In this document: positions 27,323 to 35,798 of the stretch, one piece after another
How positions within the stretch are numbered: the stretch's first letter is position 1
How the letters are laid out: every line of letters starts with the position of its first letter
DNA from: Verrucomicrobium sp. BvORR034
GTDB lineage: Bacteria; Verrucomicrobiota; Verrucomicrobiia; Verrucomicrobiales; Verrucomicrobiaceae
Reading direction: 5' to 3'
DNA: 64,000 nucleotides
Assembly: GCF_000739635.1 (NCBI RefSeq)
Contig: NZ_BATQ01000175.1
Coordinates: 62,001 to 126,000, forward strand
The notes under the pieces: generated by a model
What the model saw: only the letters and a program-made list of their open reading frames with translations
Told to the model about the DNA's origin: nothing
Database searches by the model: none
Position numbers and translations under genes: made by a program

Positions 27323-27666
27323 ACTGGAATCTTGCGCTGCTCCCGGCTCTGGCCCTTTCCACCCTTGTGCTGGCATCTTGTGAATCCACTGGCCCTGCTG
27401 GAGGCACGGTGATCACGAATCCCAATGCCGAAGAAGTCACCCACATGGAGAGCCAGTGGGGCATGAAACCCCGGATCGTGAAGCCACGTCTGCGGCCCAT
27501 GGAACCCGGCGACCTGCCGGAAAATACCGTGCCGACACCGAATCCCACCTACAACGCGGCACCAGAATCCGCCCCGTTGGCCCCTGCTCCAGCTCCCCAG
27601 CTCCAGGAACCTGTCACCTCGGAAGCACCGACGGTGGACCAGGCGACCATTCAGAAACTGCGTTGA
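27319..27666 (+). CDS. Small putative lipoprotein
   Basis: 115 residues. The N-terminus ends in the lipobox LVLASC, so Cys20 would be lipidated. The mature part is Pro-rich (LAPAPAPQLQEP) with no recognised domain. A motif HMESQWGMKPRIVKPRLRPM may be a folded core. It is translationally coupled to the YgfZ-like gene through an ATGA overlap. Confidence 0.75.
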   Translation: MNWNLALLPALALSTLVLASCESTGPAGGTVITNPNAEEVTHMESQWGMKPRIVKPRLRPMEPGDLPENTVPTPNPTYNAAPESAPLAPAPAPQLQEPVTSEAPTVDQATIQKLR

Positions 27667-27823
27667 TCCGGCCCGGAGAGTGCTGCCCCCTGGATTCTTC
27701 TGCCCAGGGGTGCCTCTCTTCCTCGCGACGCATCTCTACGCAGATTCACGCGTAAAACCGCTCGCACAAAAGGCCAATCGAGGCTAACCACGCTACGCAT
27801 AACCCGCACCCCAAGTCGTCCCC

Positions 27824-28591
27824 ATGAAGTTGTCCTTCCGCTGCCTGTTTCTGGCCACGTTCCTTGCCCTGCCTGCCGTCCATGCTGAGCAACCTGCAGC
27901 AACTGCCTCGTCCAAGCCGGCCGCCGCAGTCAAAAAGCAACTTCCTGCCGAAGCGCAGAACCTTGTGGAAGAGTCCCACAAGCTGGCGGTGATGAAAGTC
28001 GTCTTCGGTGGTGAGGAACGTCAGATCGTGTTTGAACTCCTTCCGAATGACGCCCCGGTCACCGTCCAGAACTTCGTGGACAACGTGAACAAGGGCACCT
28101 ACAACGGCCAGGCTTTCCACCGCGCTGTGGATGGCTATCTGGTGCAGACCGGGGACCCCACCAGCAAGGACAAGGACCAGCGGGACCAGTGGGGCCTGGG
28201 TGAAGAGTACACCATTCCCGGCGAGTTCAAGCTGCCGCACACCGTCGGCTCCGTCGCCATGGCCCGCCGCAGTGACAAAGTGAACCCCAATCGCAAGTCC
28301 AACGGCACCCAGTTCTACTTTGCCGTCGGTGACATGAGCAGCCTCAACGGCCAGTACAGCGTCTTTGGCAAAGTGGTCGTCGGTCTGGATGATCTGAAGG
28401 AACTCTCCAAGGTGGCCACAGACTCCAACGACTGCCCGCTGGAGCGCGCCGAGATCAAGAGCATCAAAGTGGTGGACCAGAAGGGACCCGTGGTGGCCAT
28501 GGCCTCCAGCAGCGCCAAAGGCAAGCGCGGCAAGACCAAGCCGGACTCACTCAAGAGCCCCTTCGAAAAGTTCCTGGAACGCGTGTGGTAA
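27824..28591 (+). CDS. Cyclophilin-type peptidyl-prolyl isomerase, exported
   Basis: 255 residues. A signal peptide (1-21, ending AVHA) is followed by an Ala/Lys-rich linker and a cyclophilin domain: IVFELLPNDAPVTVQNFVDN, YNGQAFHRAVDGYLVQTGDP, NGTQFYFAVGDMSSLNGQYS, FGKVVVGLDDLKEL. The catalytic Arg of the FHR motif is present. Would assist folding in the periplasm. A strong terminator follows. Confidence 0.93.
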   Translation: MKLSFRCLFLATFLALPAVHAEQPAATASSKPAAAVKKQLPAEAQNLVEESHKLAVMKVVFGGEERQIVFELLPNDAPVTVQNFVDNVNKGTYNGQAFHRAVDGYLVQTGDPTSKDKDQRDQWGLGEEYTIPGEFKLPHTVGSVAMARRSDKVNPNRKSNGTQFYFAVGDMSSLNGQYSVFGKVVVGLDDLKELSKVATDSNDCPLERAEIKSIKVVDQKGPVVAMASSSAKGKRGKTKPDSLKSPFEKFLERVW

Positions 28592-28625
28592 GCTTCGCGG
28601 GGAACGTATTCTAAACTGACCTTTT

Positions 28626-28666
28626 GGGCAGTGGAGCCACAGCGTCTCCACTGCCCTTTTTCTTTT
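28626..28666 (+). terminator. Rho-independent terminator after the cyclophilin gene
   Basis: An 11-bp perfect stem, GGGCAGTGGAG (28626-28636) with CTCCACTGCCC (28646-28656), followed by TTTTTCTTTT. Confidence 0.9.
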
Positions 28667-28821
28667 GTTGTCTCCTTTTCGTCAAAGGGCGGTTCTCCTC
28701 TGAGTTTGCCGATCCATCTGTTTACATGCTTGCCAAAGCTGCCCCCTTTTGATTGACTTTGGGATTACCCTAAACTCCACACTGCGGGTGATTCGCACCA
28801 CCCGGCTTTCTACTTCAGCAC

Positions 28822-31332
28822 ATGAGTCAAAACCGCTACGAAGTCCTGGGAAAAATTGCCGATGGCGGCCTGGGAAGTGTCTTCAAAGCGTATGACCGGA
28901 ATCTTCGGCGGGAAGTTGCGCTGAAACGGGTGCGCGCGGAGTCCGAGGAAGAAGCCGACCGGCAGGCGGAGCAGCTCTTTGAGGAGGCCAGAACGCTCTC
29001 CACCCTTCAGCATCCGCACATCGTCACCATCTTCGACGTGGGCAAGGATGAAGAAGGCGCCTACATCGTGATGGAACTGCTCAAGGGGGAAACTCTTGAG
29101 GACATCATTGAGCGTGGCGCCCTGAACGAGGGGGACTTCCGGCAGCTCGTGAACCAGTCGTTGGAAGGGATGATCGCCGCCCATGCCACGGGGCTGATCC
29201 ACCTCGACATCAAGCCGCAGAACTTCATGGTGATCTGGCTGCCCAGCGGCAAGTTCCAGATCAAGATCCTCGACTTCGGCCTCTCCAAGATCGCGCACCA
29301 GCCCATGGTGCAGGAGACCGATGCGGAAGGGGCCATCCTGGGCAGCATCTTCTTCATGGCACCGGAGCAGTTCGAGCGCTCCCCGGTGGATGTGCGCACG
29401 GACCTGTACTCATTGGGCTGCGTCTATTACTTCTCCCTCACCCAGCAGTACCCGTTCCAGGGCGAGACCGCACCGGAGGTGATGGCCAGCCACCTGTACC
29501 ACAGCTTCATCCCGCTGGCTCAACTGCGCCCCGATCTGCCGGTGGACCTCTGCCGCTGGGTGGAGTGGCTCATGAGCCGCTCCCCTGACCGTCGGCCGGC
29601 CTCGATGGACAATGCTTTCGAGTGGTTCCAGGCCGGCCAGGCCCCCCTGACCCCAGAGGAAGAGGATGCCATTGCCCGTCGCCCGCCTCCGCCGGACATC
29701 CTCAACGCGCCGCCGGCTGTGCCCAACTTCAGCGGCACGGCCAGCCAGGCCCTGCGCCGGAGCGCCCCCAAATTCACCCGTCCAGGCAGTGTCACCCAGG
29801 CCCTCGGCTCCAAGCCGGTGCCCAAGCCCCTGGCCAAACCGGTCAACATCGCGGCGGCTGCAGCCCCCAAGCACCTCCAACACAGGAAGGCGCTACCGAA
29901 GTGGTTCACGGCCGGCGTACCCGCCACTCTCGCCATCGGGGCCGCCCTTTACTTCGGCACACAGTACGTGCAGCGGATGATGGGCGAGAACCGCTTCGAG
30001 GCGCTGGCTCACATGAGCAAACCCACCGGATCGGCCAAGGATGTGAACCTGCTCCTAGGTTTTCTGGAAGACTCCCGCAACAGCGACGCCGCCGCCGAAG
30101 TGCTGGGCAAGTTCGAGGAAAAGGACGTCACCAACAAGCTCATCCTCCAGCATATCCCCCGCACCAAGGAGCCTTGGGCGAGGAAAAACATCGCCGTGCT
30201 GGCCGGCAACCGTGGCATTGCCGATGCGGTCGAACCGCTCATGCGGCACCTGGGTCGCGCCACCGAGCGCGAGGTGCGGATCGCCACTTGGAATGCCCTG
30301 AGCCGCGTGGCCACCCCGGCAGAAGTCCCTTTCATGCTGGAGGAAGTCTCTGGCTCAGATGCTGACGAACTCCGGGCGGCTGAAGGCGCGCTGGTGAACG
30401 CTGCCCGCAAGGAACCCGACGCCGAGCGCCGCAGCCTGCCTGTGCTGCAAAGCTACCGCGCGAACTCAGGAACCGATGATGTGCAAGCGATGTTGCTGCG
30501 CACCCTTGGCCGTCTCGGCGGGTCCAACGCCCTGGATGACATGCGGAAGGCACTGGAGGATGGCAATGCCAAGCTCCGCACTGCCTCCGCCCTCGCTCTC
30601 GGCGACTGGCCCAATGCCGAGCCTGTGGCGGCTCTGGAAGCATTCATCGCGCGTGAGAAAGACTCGCTCGTCCGTACCAATGCGGTGAACAGCCTGGGAA
30701 ATCTGGCTCCTTTGTCCGGCAATATTCCGCAGGAGGAAATCGCCGTGGTGCTCTCTAAAGCATTCGACGCCACCCGCGACGGTCGCGAGCAAGGTGCCAT
30801 CCTGGGGGCCATCGCCCGCGTGGCGGATCCTGCTGCGGTGAATTTCTTCCGCGATCTTGGCAATCGTGAACCCCGCCGCAAGCCGGTGGCAGACAGTGCC
30901 ATCCGCTCAGTCAATCAGGCCCTCGACCGCATGATTCCGGTGACGGCAGAGTCCACCACCTTGGAGTCCGCCAAAGCAGAGCTTCCGGCAGGTCCCCTCA
31001 CGGTGGCTGATGGCGCGATCATCAACTGGATCAACACCGGCGACCAGGTGAACTGGCTGGTGAAGATCGAGCAACCCGGTGAGTACGAGTTGCAGATCAA
31101 CCAATCCTTCGACAAGACCACGCCGGGGCGCTACCGCGCCACCATTGGCAGGGAATCCTTCCTGAAGACTGTGGACAAGACCTCCGGTGCAGAGTTCAAG
31201 ACCGTGACCGCAGGCAAAGCCCGGTTTGAAAAGCCCGGCCTCTACCGCATCTGGATCCGCCCCCAACACATCACGGATGGCGAGTACCTCCTAAAACTCA
31301 AGGACGCCACCCTCACCCGTGTCGGCAGCTGA
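28822..31332 (+). CDS. Transmembrane Ser/Thr protein kinase with HEAT repeats
   Basis: 836 residues. The kinase domain at ~5-265 has GKIADGGLGSVFKAYD (P-loop), VALKRV (Lys), LIHLDIKPQNF (catalytic loop with Asp), DFGLSK and MAPEQF. A transmembrane helix lies at ~360-382. Residues ~395-700 are HEAT/PBS-lyase-like repeats (WARKNIAVLAGNRGIADAVE and similar). The last ~120 residues form a beta-rich domain (PGEYELQINQSF, PGLYRIWIRPQ) resembling ligand-binding beta-sandwiches. A Hanks-type kinase with an external sensor is a reasonable reading; the activating signal is unknown. Confidence 0.92.
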   Translation: MSQNRYEVLGKIADGGLGSVFKAYDRNLRREVALKRVRAESEEEADRQAEQLFEEARTLSTLQHPHIVTIFDVGKDEEGAYIVMELLKGETLEDIIERGALNEGDFRQLVNQSLEGMIAAHATGLIHLDIKPQNFMVIWLPSGKFQIKILDFGLSKIAHQPMVQETDAEGAILGSIFFMAPEQFERSPVDVRTDLYSLGCVYYFSLTQQYPFQGETAPEVMASHLYHSFIPLAQLRPDLPVDLCRWVEWLMSRSPDRRPASMDNAFEWFQAGQAPLTPEEEDAIARRPPPPDILNAPPAVPNFSGTASQALRRSAPKFTRPGSVTQALGSKPVPKPLAKPVNIAAAAAPKHLQHRKALPKWFTAGVPATLAIGAALYFGTQYVQRMMGENRFEALAHMSKPTGSAKDVNLLLGFLEDSRNSDAAAEVLGKFEEKDVTNKLILQHIPRTKEPWARKNIAVLAGNRGIADAVEPLMRHLGRATEREVRIATWNALSRVATPAEVPFMLEEVSGSDADELRAAEGALVNAARKEPDAERRSLPVLQSYRANSGTDDVQAMLLRTLGRLGGSNALDDMRKALEDGNAKLRTASALALGDWPNAEPVAALEAFIAREKDSLVRTNAVNSLGNLAPLSGNIPQEEIAVVLSKAFDATRDGREQGAILGAIARVADPAAVNFFRDLGNREPRRKPVADSAIRSVNQALDRMIPVTAESTTLESAKAELPAGPLTVADGAIINWINTGDQVNWLVKIEQPGEYELQINQSFDKTTPGRYRATIGRESFLKTVDKTSGAEFKTVTAGKARFEKPGLYRIWIRPQHITDGEYLLKLKDATLTRVGS

Positions 31333-31362
31333 TCCAAGAGCCCGCGTCATTCGCCCTCAGCC

Positions 31363-31812
31363 ATGCCGCCCTCCTCCCCTCCCTTTCCTATTTGGCTGGT
31401 GGCGTTGATCCCGCTGGCGTTCTTCATCATCTTCCCACTGTTCTGGTGTTTCGTCGTCTGGCTCATCAGCCAGTTCAGTGGCTGGTCCAGGCTGGCCGCC
31501 CACTATGCCGCCAAGTCACCACCCGAAGGGAAGATGTGGTCCGGCCAATTCGGCATGGTCGGCGTTGCCAGCTACAAGGGCGTGCTGACCATCCATGCCG
31601 GACCTGCCGGTTTCTATATCGAGACCCCCTGGCTCTTCCGCACCGGGCATCCGCGGCTTTTCATTCCGTGGGCGGACATCCATGACCTGCAATTCAGCCG
31701 CCTCTTCTGGGGTCGCGAGATGGCAGGATTCGCCATCGGATATCCCAAACTCGGCTCCATGCGCCTGCCTGCGGAGATCATTCGCGAAGCGCCGGTGCCG
31801 GGTTCGAGCTAG
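31363..31812 (+). CDS. Small membrane protein of unknown function
   Basis: 149 residues. One strong hydrophobic segment at ~10-37 (WLVALIPLAFFIIFPLFW), then a basic soluble domain with VLTIHAGPAGFYIETPWLFR and LFIPWADIHDL, a pattern also seen in PH-like domains that follow a membrane helix. It starts 30 bp after the kinase gene and may be in the same transcript. No catalytic motif is visible. Confidence 0.65.
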   Translation: MPPSSPPFPIWLVALIPLAFFIIFPLFWCFVVWLISQFSGWSRLAAHYAAKSPPEGKMWSGQFGMVGVASYKGVLTIHAGPAGFYIETPWLFRTGHPRLFIPWADIHDLQFSRLFWGREMAGFAIGYPKLGSMRLPAEIIREAPVPGSS

Positions 31813-31920
31813 CACATAGCGCCTAAATCCTAACGCCAGGACGCTGGATGGCGGAGTAACAAACTGGTGAACCGGCGTGCCATCGCGCGGCAATCCTACC
31901 CTCAACCCACAAATTACGCC

Positions 31921-32442
31921 ATGAGTGGTTTTAGCGCCGGCTTCGTCCGAATTCCTGAAAACACAGATCCAGATGTGTTTACCCAAACAATCGCCGAAAG
32001 GTTCTTCTCATGGCCAAAAGTCAGAAGTTACTGCCGTGTTCAGTATGCACATGAATTTCAATGGATTCACCTCTACGGTTTCTCCAATGAGGGCGACGCG
32101 TTGACCGATACGACTATTCATCCCGCATTGCGCCCGCTACAGGCAGAAACCATAAGCCTTACAGCGCACAGCGGGAGCTCCACCTACTTCTACCGGCATC
32201 ACATCAATGAGCGATGTTTGCGCGCCATCTACAGGACTGAGGACCGGGTATCCCAGAACTTCGGCGACGAGGAGCCCTGGGAGAAAATCAGTCGCCAGAA
32301 ACTGATTTCAAAATGGGGAATGGAAACTCAGTGGCCCGCTGTGTTTGACGAAAAAGACATTATAGAGTCATTTGGCCTCCCTTCTCCTTGGAGCAACGGA
32401 ACCCCTGAAGTTTGGGATCTCGATTTTTGCTGGGAAGACTGA
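31921..32442 (+). CDS. Hypothetical protein in a lower-GC patch
   Basis: 173 residues from the ATG at 31921; the frame opens upstream from a GTG at 31867. Rich in aromatic residues (RFFSWPKVRSYCRVQYAHEF) with no signal peptide, membrane segment or known motif. Base and codon use differ visibly from the flanking GC-rich genes, with more A and T at third positions, which suggests recent acquisition. No function assigned. Confidence 0.55.
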   Translation: MSGFSAGFVRIPENTDPDVFTQTIAERFFSWPKVRSYCRVQYAHEFQWIHLYGFSNEGDALTDTTIHPALRPLQAETISLTAHSGSSTYFYRHHINERCLRAIYRTEDRVSQNFGDEEPWEKISRQKLISKWGMETQWPAVFDEKDIIESFGLPSPWSNGTPEVWDLDFCWED

Positions 32443-32610
32443 ATATCGGCCACGCAACGAATGGGCTAAAATGCCGCCGCAAAAGGGCAAACAAGCGGAT
32501 GCTGGCAATCGGGCATCACCCGTTGTCCGCCCCGTGATTTGGGTCTCCTCTCGCGCACTTGCCAACCGGGGCCAAATATCCCACACTCCAGGGACACCAC
32601 TACAAAAGCC

Positions 32611-33075
32611 ATGTCCAACGACTCAAACCCCAGCGGAAACCGGAGAATCAAGAGAATGGACAACGTCCTCATCGTTGTTGACGATCTGGAAGCCGTGAAG
32701 ACCTTTTTCCTCGAACTCGGCCTTGTTCTCGAGGGCGAAACCACAGTCGAAGGTCCAATGGTCGGGCAACTGATCGGGCTCAAGGATGTCCGGGCTACCC
32801 TGGCAATGCTGCGGACTCCCGACGGGCAGGGCATTGAACTGGACAAGTTCCACACCCCTGAACCCGTCAGGTTTGGCCCCGTGGACGCTCCAGTGAACAC
32901 CATGGGCATCCGTCGGGTCATGTTCGCTGTCGAGAACATCGACGCTGTCGTGACACACATACTCGCCCACGGGGCCGAACTCATTGGCGAAATGAACTAC
33001 GAGAACGCGTATCGCCTGGCCTACATCCGCGGGCCTGAGGGCATCATTGTTGGTCTTGCCGAACAGCTTGGTTGA
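32611..33075 (+). CDS. VOC (glyoxalase/dioxygenase superfamily) protein
   Basis: 154 residues from the ATG at 32611. Two beta-alpha-beta-beta-beta modules are evident: IVVDDLEAVKTFFLELGLVL with LAMLRTPDGQGIELDKF, and RVMFAVENIDAVVTHILAHG with YIRGPEGIIVGLAEQLG. The Glu in GIELDKF sits at the usual metal position, whereas the second module has IIVGLAE, so the full metal site is uncertain. VOC proteins include isomerases, dioxygenases and resistance proteins, and the specific reaction is not determinable. It lies in a short accessory stretch. Confidence 0.8.
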   Translation: MSNDSNPSGNRRIKRMDNVLIVVDDLEAVKTFFLELGLVLEGETTVEGPMVGQLIGLKDVRATLAMLRTPDGQGIELDKFHTPEPVRFGPVDAPVNTMGIRRVMFAVENIDAVVTHILAHGAELIGEMNYENAYRLAYIRGPEGIIVGLAEQLG

Positions 33076-34071
33076 ACCTTGAGTCAGGGATTTTTCCCGA
33101 AGTAATCGCACGCCCAACCATGCGCCGCAGCCAATCCGCAGAGCGGCGTGGGCAACGGCAGATCGATCGCTTTTGTTTCACCCAGCGGTAGGCGGGACTT
33201 TTTCGAGCAATGACCGTTGCGAAGACCTGAGACGCGGTTTTGTCACCTTACACAACCGCCGCTTATCCCTCATCGGGAAGTAAAGTGTTGGCCGGCCGAC
33301 AGGAACGTTTGATATTGCCATCCCTCGTGGCCATGGAGCACCCCTTGGGCACTTACTTGGTAGCGCTCCAGGGGGAAACTTCGCATACCGGGAAGTTAGT
33401 GCCTGCAAAGGAACCTTGAATGCGAAAGACCGCCACAACTCCTTCGGAGTAAAAACCTCCAACACCCATACCCAACGTAGACTCGCTGGAAGCTCGTCAA
33501 CGTTGGGCTTGTAGCCCCATCCTCTTCGAGGAAGAACTTCGACTGAGCGAGTGGATGGCACCGGTTCCTTGGCGACCACCTTGAAGCGCCCGCCCCAGTC
33601 CGAAGTTGATCCCCAGCGGGGATCTCTAACACAGCCCAACGTTGGACGAGCCCTAAGCGAGTCAACGTTGGGTGCCTCCGCAGAGGAGGATCAGGTGGGA
33701 AGGCCGACAGCATCTGCACTCTCCCACCGCCATCAACACCTCCACGTCGCTCGATGCGGTGTTGCACGAATGTTGGGTTGCACCTCGCGAGGCCACGCGC
33801 TGACTGACGTTCCCGGCAAGGTGCCGGAAACAGCACGCAAGATGCGTGCGCTCCCCTGGCTTCTGCGGCACGAGGCCATTTTGAGAGATCGCCAGACCGC
33901 GTTTCGCCATCACGGCTCCCTTGGGTATTCGGCAAGATTACGATCAGGTGTAGAGGACAACAAAACACCCTTCCACCCCAGCGAGATCAACACCCCCATC
34001 TCCCTCCACAACCAGGCAATACCTCCAACCTGCCTCCCCCGCTCTAACTTCACACTTCAAACTTCTAACTC
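33076..34071. other. Gene-free kilobase with decayed palindromic repeats
   Basis: No credible gene. The open frames here on both strands have odd composition and overlap each other. The clearest structures are two copies of a ~37-bp element bounded by CCCAACGT and ACGTTGGG, at 33471-33507 and 33635-33672, in opposite orientation. The inner sequence of one (GACGAGC..GCGAGTC) is the near-exact reverse complement of the other. Flanks contain short hairpins such as CTCTTCGAGGAAGA. It looks like a graveyard of small mobile palindromes. The last 60 bases are pyrimidine-rich simple sequence. Confidence 0.6.
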
Positions 34072-34854
34072 TTAACTCCCCCACGGCGGCTCAGCATCGG
34101 CCTCAGATCCTCCCAACACCACCGCCACGGCGGAAGTGCGATTTTCCACGTTCAGCTTGGCCAGGATGCGCCGCACGTGTTCGTGGATGGTTCTCACTCC
34201 CACGCGAAGGATCGTGGCCATTTCCTCGTCCCGTTTGCCCCGCGTCATCCAGAACAGCACCTCCCGTTCCCGGGGTGTGAGATGCCCGTTGATTTTGAAC
34301 TGGGCAAACAGGGCGCACCTCCCCATGACCCGCTGCACGTGAGGCTGCAGCATCGCCAGCAATGCCACCTGCTCGTCGGAATAGGTCCGGTCATGGTTGA
34401 TGACAAAGGCCATGGCCCCATAGGGCACCCCCACCAGCATGCAGGCCTGATCGCGAAAGGTATGCAGCTTTTGCACATGCCCGTAGAGGGAGATTTCACG
34501 CAACTGGCGCTCGCTGACGAAATCGGACAAACGTTGCACCGGCGTGGGCCCGTGCTTGATCAAGTGCCGCACCCCCGGATGATCGTGAATCAACTGAGGC
34601 ACCACCTCATGGATCTCCGGCAGCGCTTCGGTGTAGCGATCGTCTATGTGCTTCATAGACAAATCCACCGGATTCACATGATCCACGGACAAGCTGCTCA
34701 TGGGCAACAGTTGCTCAATCGCATCCATGATGCCCCTCAACGGATTCTCCCCGGTGGGTTCCCCATAGATACGGTGCAAAGAGTCTGAAAAGGCCTTCAG
34801 GCGGGCTTGCGACAAGTAACCTGAGGCCATGCACAAAAGTACCATCTGATGCAT
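34072..34854 (-). CDS. LuxR-family transcriptional regulator
   Basis: 260 residues. The last ~65 are a LuxR-type helix-turn-helix: LTPREREVLFWMTRGKRDEE and VGVRTIHEHVRRILAKLNVE, followed by NRTSAVAV. The N-terminal ~180 residues are not a receiver domain (no phospho-Asp pocket) and may be a GAF/PAS-like sensor (FRDQACMLVGVPYGAMAFVI). Stand-alone regulators of this build are often tied to small-molecule sensing. The gene lies next to, but on the same strand and downstream of, the kdp operon, separated by a tandem repeat. Confidence 0.85.
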   Translation of the reverse strand: MHQMVLLCMASGYLSQARLKAFSDSLHRIYGEPTGENPLRGIMDAIEQLLPMSSLSVDHVNPVDLSMKHIDDRYTEALPEIHEVVPQLIHDHPGVRHLIKHGPTPVQRLSDFVSERQLREISLYGHVQKLHTFRDQACMLVGVPYGAMAFVINHDRTYSDEQVALLAMLQPHVQRVMGRCALFAQFKINGHLTPREREVLFWMTRGKRDEEMATILRVGVRTIHEHVRRILAKLNVENRTSAVAVVLGGSEADAEPPWGS

Positions 34855-35044
34855 TGAGTTAGCAACCGGGAAATAGGTAGATTAGTTCATAGTGCTTGGT
34901 TCGGTGCAGCAGCTCGTAGCTGCAATCGTGAGAGTGCGGAAGGGTCACGTGTCATCAGCACGCCACCATCTCACAAGCGGCCTGCCCACGTTCTCACGAA
35001 CACAGCCACGACTGACTTCCTGCCCGCGCAGCCGTCGCCCCCCC

Positions 35045-35108
35045 ACTCCATCACTCCATCACTCCATCACTCCATCACTCCATCACTCCATCACTCCATC
35101 ACTCCATC
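35045..35108. repeat. Octanucleotide tandem repeat, eight copies
   Basis: ACTCCATC repeated eight times without error. It runs into the 3' end of kdpE: the final codons and the TGA stop (35091-35093) are inside the repeat. Read on the minus strand it is GATGGAGT units, so the protein ends ..DGVME. Confidence 0.95.
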
Positions 35109-35798
35109 GACCGCCAGCAGCCGATACCCAATCCCCGGCTCATTGCGAATCTGCACACCTGCCGCGTCTCCCAACTTCTTGCGCAGATGCGCCACATACA
35201 CACGCAGATACTGGGCCTGCTCGGTGGCATTGGGACCCCACACTTCTTTCAAGATCTGCTTCTGCGTGATCACCCGTCCCACATTGCGGGCCAGCAGTTT
35301 GAGCAGATTGTACTCGATCGGGGTGAGTTTGAGCGTGCTCCCGGCCAGTTTCACCTCCCGCGCGGCGAGATCGAGGAATAACTTTCCAATTCTGAGAGAG
35401 GGCTCCTCAGGGGTCTTGCGACGCCTTTGAATGGCCGCCAGGCGGGCCGCCAGTTCTGCGGTGGAGAACGGCTTCGTGACATAATCGTCAGCACCATTCT
35501 CCAGCGCTGCCACCTTGGTGTCCTCCTGATCACGAACAGACAAAACAAGCACCGGAGTCTCGGTCCACTCGCGGAGTCGTTTGAGCACCTCCAGCCCGTC
35601 CATGTCCGGCAGCCCGAGATCGAGCAGGATGACATCGGGGTGACGGAACGCCGCCTCAGAGAGGCCGAGAGAGCCGGTCCCAGCTTCAAAGACCTCATAG
35701 CCTTTGCTTTCCAGCGCCAGACGCAGCAAGCGCCGCAGTTGCACCTCGTCATCCACCACGAGGGCACGACCTTGACAGGGTATCGGGGAAGCACTCAT
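35091..35798 (-). CDS. kdpE: KdpE response regulator
   Basis: 235 residues. Receiver domain 1-120 with VVDDE, phospho-acceptor in VILLDLGLPDMDGLEVL, VLSVRD and the Lys of YVTKPFS. An OmpR/PhoB winged helix follows (LTPIEYNLLKLLARNVGRVI, then YLRVYVAHLRKKLGD). It is expected to activate the kdp operon after phosphorylation by KdpD. Its start overlaps the kdpD stop by 4 bp. The C-terminal codons and stop come from a simple tandem repeat, so the last few residues may vary between strains. Confidence 0.93.
   Translation of the reverse strand: MSASPIPCQGRALVVDDEVQLRRLLRLALESKGYEVFEAGTGSLGLSEAAFRHPDVILLDLGLPDMDGLEVLKRLREWTETPVLVLSVRDQEDTKVAALENGADDYVTKPFSTAELAARLAAIQRRRKTPEEPSLRIGKLFLDLAAREVKLAGSTLKLTPIEYNLLKLLARNVGRVITQKQILKEVWGPNATEQAQYLRVYVAHLRKKLGDAAGVQIRNEPGIGYRLLAVDGVME

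Noticed and set aside
33396-34075. Overlapping 190- and 174-residue frames on both strands
   Set aside because: Built from palindromic repeat sequence, no start signals or family resemblance.
35045-35108. Phase-variable on/off switch for kdpE
   Set aside because: The stop appears within two repeat units, so copy-number change cannot remove or add much coding sequence; only end residues could vary.
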